Assembly: GCF_000001735.4 (NCBI RefSeq)
Contig: NC_003075.7
Location: forward strand, 15,935,001-15,999,000
Direction: 5' to 3'
DNA: 64,000 bases
Source of the DNA: Arabidopsis thaliana
Lineage: Eukaryota > Streptophyta > Magnoliopsida > Brassicales > Brassicaceae
The notes beneath the pieces were generated by a model. That model had not been told where the DNA came from. It saw only the letters and a program-made list of their open reading frames with translations, and did no database searches. How positions within the stretch are numbered: position 1 is the first letter of the stretch; every line of letters begins with the position of its first letter. Below, one piece after another: positions 60,701 through 64,000 of this stretch. Both the position numbers and the translations under genes were made by a program.

Positions 60701-63673
60701 CTACCAATAATCACCACATGAGCAAATACCATCCTTGAACCGGTGAAACCGGTTTGCATCTCTAAGTACAATCTCTCTATTATACACCTTTGCTATATAT
60801 TTCATCGCGTTGTGACAATCTCCACAGACGCGTAGATTCTTAATCACACGGATTGGTGTGGATGGAGGAGTGCTCAAAAGTCCGAAAGCAACTGCTAGCT
60901 TCTCACTGTGGTAGTACAGGGCACGCTCTTTCTCTTCTTCTTCCACATCTACAAGTGTGAAATCTGTCTCAGGAACATACCCTTCTTGTTTGATGTCTCT
61001 TATCATGTCTTTTACTTTCCTGTATATCAACTCGGTTTGCCGGTTTGACCTATCATCCACGACAAATATATGTATCTTGTTTTTCACCTCGATCCAACTG
61101 AAACCCGGGTCTTTTTTCACTTTGTGCCCTTTCATCATCGTCCGGGCAAGTTTCATCTCATCCCATTTGGAAGCAGCAGCATACATATTGGATAAAAGAA
61201 CATAAGCTGATGAGTCCAGTGGCTCTAGCTCCAAAAGCTTAGTTGCCACTCTCTTCCCTGTTTCTGTGTCCCCTTGAACTCGGCAAGCTGCAAGCAAAGT
61301 TCTGTACATCGATGCTGAAGCTTCCATGGACATTGACTCGATCAAATTTTCAGCCTGTTTAACAAGTCCAGCACGGCCAAGCGCATCAGCCAAACAAGAG
61401 TAGTGTTCTATTTCAGGTTTAATGCCATAGTCTCCATGCATTGATCGCATATGCTTGTATGCCTCTGATACCAAGCCTGAGTGACTGCAAGCAGAAAGAA
61501 CGCCGATAAATGTGACCTTATCAGGTTTTATACCCAGAGATTTCATCTGTTTGAAAAGCTGGAGCGTTTCTTTCCCTTCCCCATGTTGAGCTAATCCCAC
61601 TAACATGGCATTCCAGGCAGTGATGTTCATCATCTCTATTCTTTTAAACAAACAATATGCATCGTCTATGCTTCCACACTTAGCATACATGTCCACAAGT
61701 GAAGTTCCAACGAAAGGGTCATTCGTACAATTCAACTTGAGGGCATTTGCATGAATTTGGCGCCCCTGTTCTAATGCCGTCAAACAAGAGCTTGCTTTCG
61801 CAAGTGTGGCTATTGTAAATTCATCAGGCAACACTCCCATGAGCCTCATCTGGCTAAAAACATGAAACGCTCTTTCTTCTTCTCCATTTTCTATGCATCC
61901 TGATATCATAGTCGTCCAAGCAACATCGTCAGGTACGGGAATACTATCAAAGGCAAATTGTGCTGCACTCATATCGCCACATTTTACATACATATCCAAA
62001 ATCCCACTGCTGACCCATAGATCTAAGTCATATCCAGATTTGATTGCATAAGCATGGACTTGCTTTCCTTGATTTATGGCAAACAAGAAACCACATGTCT
62101 TAAACACTGTTGCGAGCGTGAAATCATCAGATCTCTCTCCCTGTTTATGCATCAAAGCAAAAAGCTTCAGAGTCTTATGACCGTCATGACTTTGGGTATA
62201 ACCAGCCATCATGGCATTCCAAGCGACGAGATCAAAATTATGCCTCTCAAACAAAATCTCTGCCTCTTTCATACATCTGTTCCGAGAGTAGGCATCAATC
62301 AGAGCAGTAGAGACAAAACTATCAGAAACATTATTGATTTTAATTGCATGAACATGTACTTGTTTACTCAACGACAAGCCTTCAGGAAGAGAAGAAGCAG
62401 CCTTTAGAACACTCGTCATAGTATACTGGTCTGGTTTGAGGCCGCAACGTAACAGCTGCATAAACAGACACACTGCTTCTACTTCTAAGCCATTTTGAGC
62501 TATTCCGGCAATAACTGAATTCCACGAAATCAAATCTCGTTCACTCATATTGTCAAATACTGTCCTAGCGAAACCGAATTTTCTCAGTTTACAGTACATG
62601 TTTATTAGACTATTCGAAACAGTAAGCATCAAATCAAGTCCTAACTTCAATGCCATACAATGAACTTGCTGCCCTAATGCTAAACTATCTACTTTAACAG
62701 CTGTAGCTAACATTAAAATAAATGTGACTTGATCACATTCCACGTCGGACTCTACCATATCCGCAAAACATTTGAGAAGAGCTGAATACTGGCCTGAATG
62801 GAGATATTCACTCAATCCTTTGTTCCTGAATATTATTTCTGAAACAGAAGAAGCATCATTACCATTTGCAAAGGATTTCACTTGTCCTGCATCAGAATCA
62901 TCACCTGAAATTCTAGCAAGTAAACGCAGAGTGATTTCATTGGGATTTAAACCACTTGAATGAAATGCAGAAGAGAGGTCTATTGCTTCTTCCTTAAAAC
63001 CCATTTCCAGATAAGCCTTCAACATCAAGTTCCATAACACCACATCTCTATAAGGCATCTCCTCAAACAAAACCTTACCTTCCTTAACCTTACCAAACTT
63101 CAAATATATGTTAACAAGAGCTCCGGCAACAAATTCATCACCGTCCAAACCAATCTTGCAAGCATACCCATGAAATGACTCTGAAGCCCACACATACCCA
63201 GAATGCAAACAAAGTTTCAACATTGGAGACAGAGTCATTCGACTGGTATACACAACGTCCTGGCGTAATATCCTGAAAAGAAGAAAAGCTTGTTGAATGT
63301 TCTCGACAACGCATTCGGAAGACTGAGCATAGGCAGCTAAAATCGAGTTCCAGGAAACAAGATCTCTGTCAGGCATTTTATCGAACACTCGGCGAGCATA
63401 AGTGAGTGATCCACACTTGGAGTACATGGAGATGAGATTGTTAATCAGGAATCGTTCTGGGTTTTCCTCGAAGGTTAGGATACGTGCGTGTGTACATTTT
63501 CCGAGCATCAAGTCCGACGAGGTGATTGCATTCCGAAGAAAGCCGAACCATTGTGACGAAGACGAGGAAGATGAAGACGGCGAAGCAGCAGAAGTAAAAC
63601 GCAGAGGACGGAGACATTGAACAATGAGAGATGTGTGAAAGGAGAAAGGGATGGCCTTGGAGGTTGATCGCAT
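60701..63673 (-). CDS. DYW-class pentatricopeptide repeat protein
   Basis: A single-exon gene of 990 codons (AT4G33170 by order, PCMP-H type). After a Ser-rich N-terminus, probably a mitochondrial presequence, come tandem PLS repeats with hallmark phrases such as NNLISMYSKCGSLTYARRVFDKMPDRDLVSWNSILAAY. E and E+ motifs follow, then a full DYW domain. The cytidine deaminase-like signature is intact: HSE at residues 922-924, CGDC at 950-953, and the terminal CSCGDYW. This predicts an organellar C-to-U RNA editing factor with its own catalytic domain. The target site is unknown. It is convergent with the F-box gene, 167 bp between stop codons. Confidence 0.95.
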   Translation of the reverse strand: MRSTSKAIPFSFHTSLIVQCLRPLRFTSAASPSSSSSSSSQWFGFLRNAITSSDLMLGKCTHARILTFEENPERFLINNLISMYSKCGSLTYARRVFDKMPDRDLVSWNSILAAYAQSSECVVENIQQAFLLFRILRQDVVYTSRMTLSPMLKLCLHSGYVWASESFHGYACKIGLDGDEFVAGALVNIYLKFGKVKEGKVLFEEMPYRDVVLWNLMLKAYLEMGFKEEAIDLSSAFHSSGLNPNEITLRLLARISGDDSDAGQVKSFANGNDASSVSEIIFRNKGLSEYLHSGQYSALLKCFADMVESDVECDQVTFILMLATAVKVDSLALGQQVHCMALKLGLDLMLTVSNSLINMYCKLRKFGFARTVFDNMSERDLISWNSVIAGIAQNGLEVEAVCLFMQLLRCGLKPDQYTMTSVLKAASSLPEGLSLSKQVHVHAIKINNVSDSFVSTALIDAYSRNRCMKEAEILFERHNFDLVAWNAMMAGYTQSHDGHKTLKLFALMHKQGERSDDFTLATVFKTCGFLFAINQGKQVHAYAIKSGYDLDLWVSSGILDMYVKCGDMSAAQFAFDSIPVPDDVAWTTMISGCIENGEEERAFHVFSQMRLMGVLPDEFTIATLAKASSCLTALEQGRQIHANALKLNCTNDPFVGTSLVDMYAKCGSIDDAYCLFKRIEMMNITAWNAMLVGLAQHGEGKETLQLFKQMKSLGIKPDKVTFIGVLSACSHSGLVSEAYKHMRSMHGDYGIKPEIEHYSCLADALGRAGLVKQAENLIESMSMEASASMYRTLLAACRVQGDTETGKRVATKLLELEPLDSSAYVLLSNMYAAASKWDEMKLARTMMKGHKVKKDPGFSWIEVKNKIHIFVVDDRSNRQTELIYRKVKDMIRDIKQEGYVPETDFTLVDVEEEEKERALYYHSEKLAVAFGLLSTPPSTPIRVIKNLRVCGDCHNAMKYIAKVYNREIVLRDANRFHRFKDGICSCGDYW

Positions 63674-64000
63674 GATCGGGTTAAAAATGTAACCTTTTAA
63701 AGTTGAGAGGTGTTATCTTGCAAACCAAGCAACTCATGAGATGGTAACCGGTTTTTGCGTAATCTTGTCTCCGGAGATTCCAATTAGCATTTGACCAAAT
63801 TAATTGGTTCAAAATTAAACCTAACAAACAAGTTTTCTTATTTAATCGACGCTTAGACAACCAATTAAAGTTTATTTAATCGGCGCCTATACAACCAATT
63901 AATTTTTCCATATGCCCGTTAACTTATATTCATGTGCTTTAAAAGGTTAAAAATACAACTATATTTTGATCAAAAGTTAATGTACGTGCCTAAAATAGTT
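63674..64000. other. Upstream of the PPR gene
   Basis: No gene. Contains a short tandem duplication at about 63838-63902. Confidence 0.4.
63838..63902. repeat. 34-bp tandem duplication
   Basis: TTATTTAATCGACGCTTAGA plus ACAACCAATTAA is repeated 34 bp later with three substitutions (TTATTTAATCGGCGCCTATA and the same end). CAATTA/TAATTG half-sites continue on both sides. It may be the edge of a larger element beyond the window. Confidence 0.8.

Overview
The window reads as nuclear DNA of a small-genome dicot. Genes contain many short AT-rich GT-AG introns, sit close together on both strands, and have TATA boxes and TGGGCC site II elements. Gene content and order match Arabidopsis thaliana chromosome 4 around AT4G33030-AT4G33170. 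I recognise this from memory and did not search; locus numbers and symbols carry that caveat. Exon positions were derived by hand from splice sites, reading phase and protein continuity.

Layout, left to right. 0.4-2.6 kb: SQD1 (sulfolipid synthesis, +). 5.8-6.2 kb: a CC-type glutaredoxin (-). 9.6-11.7 kb: the IQ-motif protein IQM1/EDA39 (-). 13.5-17.0 kb: the spliceosomal cyclophilin CYP57/CWC27 (+). 17.5-19.7 kb: pyruvate decarboxylase PDC1 (-). Then 5.5 kb without a gene. 25.1-29.3 kb: an NDR-type AGC kinase (+). 30.1-30.9 kb: a divergent U6 snRNA copy with an intact Pol III-type promoter (-), and a 40-codon remnant of a TIR domain (+). 30.9-35.4 kb: aminopeptidase APM1 (-). 36.7-37.3 kb: a twin-CX9C Mdm35/TRIAP1-like protein (+). 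37.5-43.1 kb: two tandem SAM-dependent methyltransferases (-). 44.4-45.7 kb: a short MIP1-type leucine-zipper protein (-). 46.6-49.1 kb: a HAD-like protein (+). 49.7-49.9 kb: a 64-residue protein (-). 50.5-56.1 kb: bifunctional LKR/SDH (-). 59.2-60.5 kb: an F-box protein (+). 60.7-63.7 kb: a DYW-class PPR protein (-).

The genes do not form a pathway. They are independent housekeeping, metabolic and regulatory loci: sulfolipid synthesis, fermentation, lysine catabolism, proteolysis, splicing and organelle RNA editing. Several are convergent pairs with very short 3' gaps (twin-CX9C gene/methyltransferase 1, F-box/PPR). Others are divergent pairs (IQM1/CYP57, APM1/twin-CX9C).

The most informative structure is the methyltransferase duplication. 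Each copy has seven exons of identical length. The duplicated unit carried the 3' tail of the neighbouring twin-CX9C gene with it, and one promoter block is present three times. Copy 2 has a 412-bp MITE in intron 1, with copy 1 serving as the empty site. Other points are the U6 variant, a GC-AG intron in LKR/SDH, and upstream ORFs in LKR/SDH and the HAD gene. I found no evidence for a wholly new multi-gene system.
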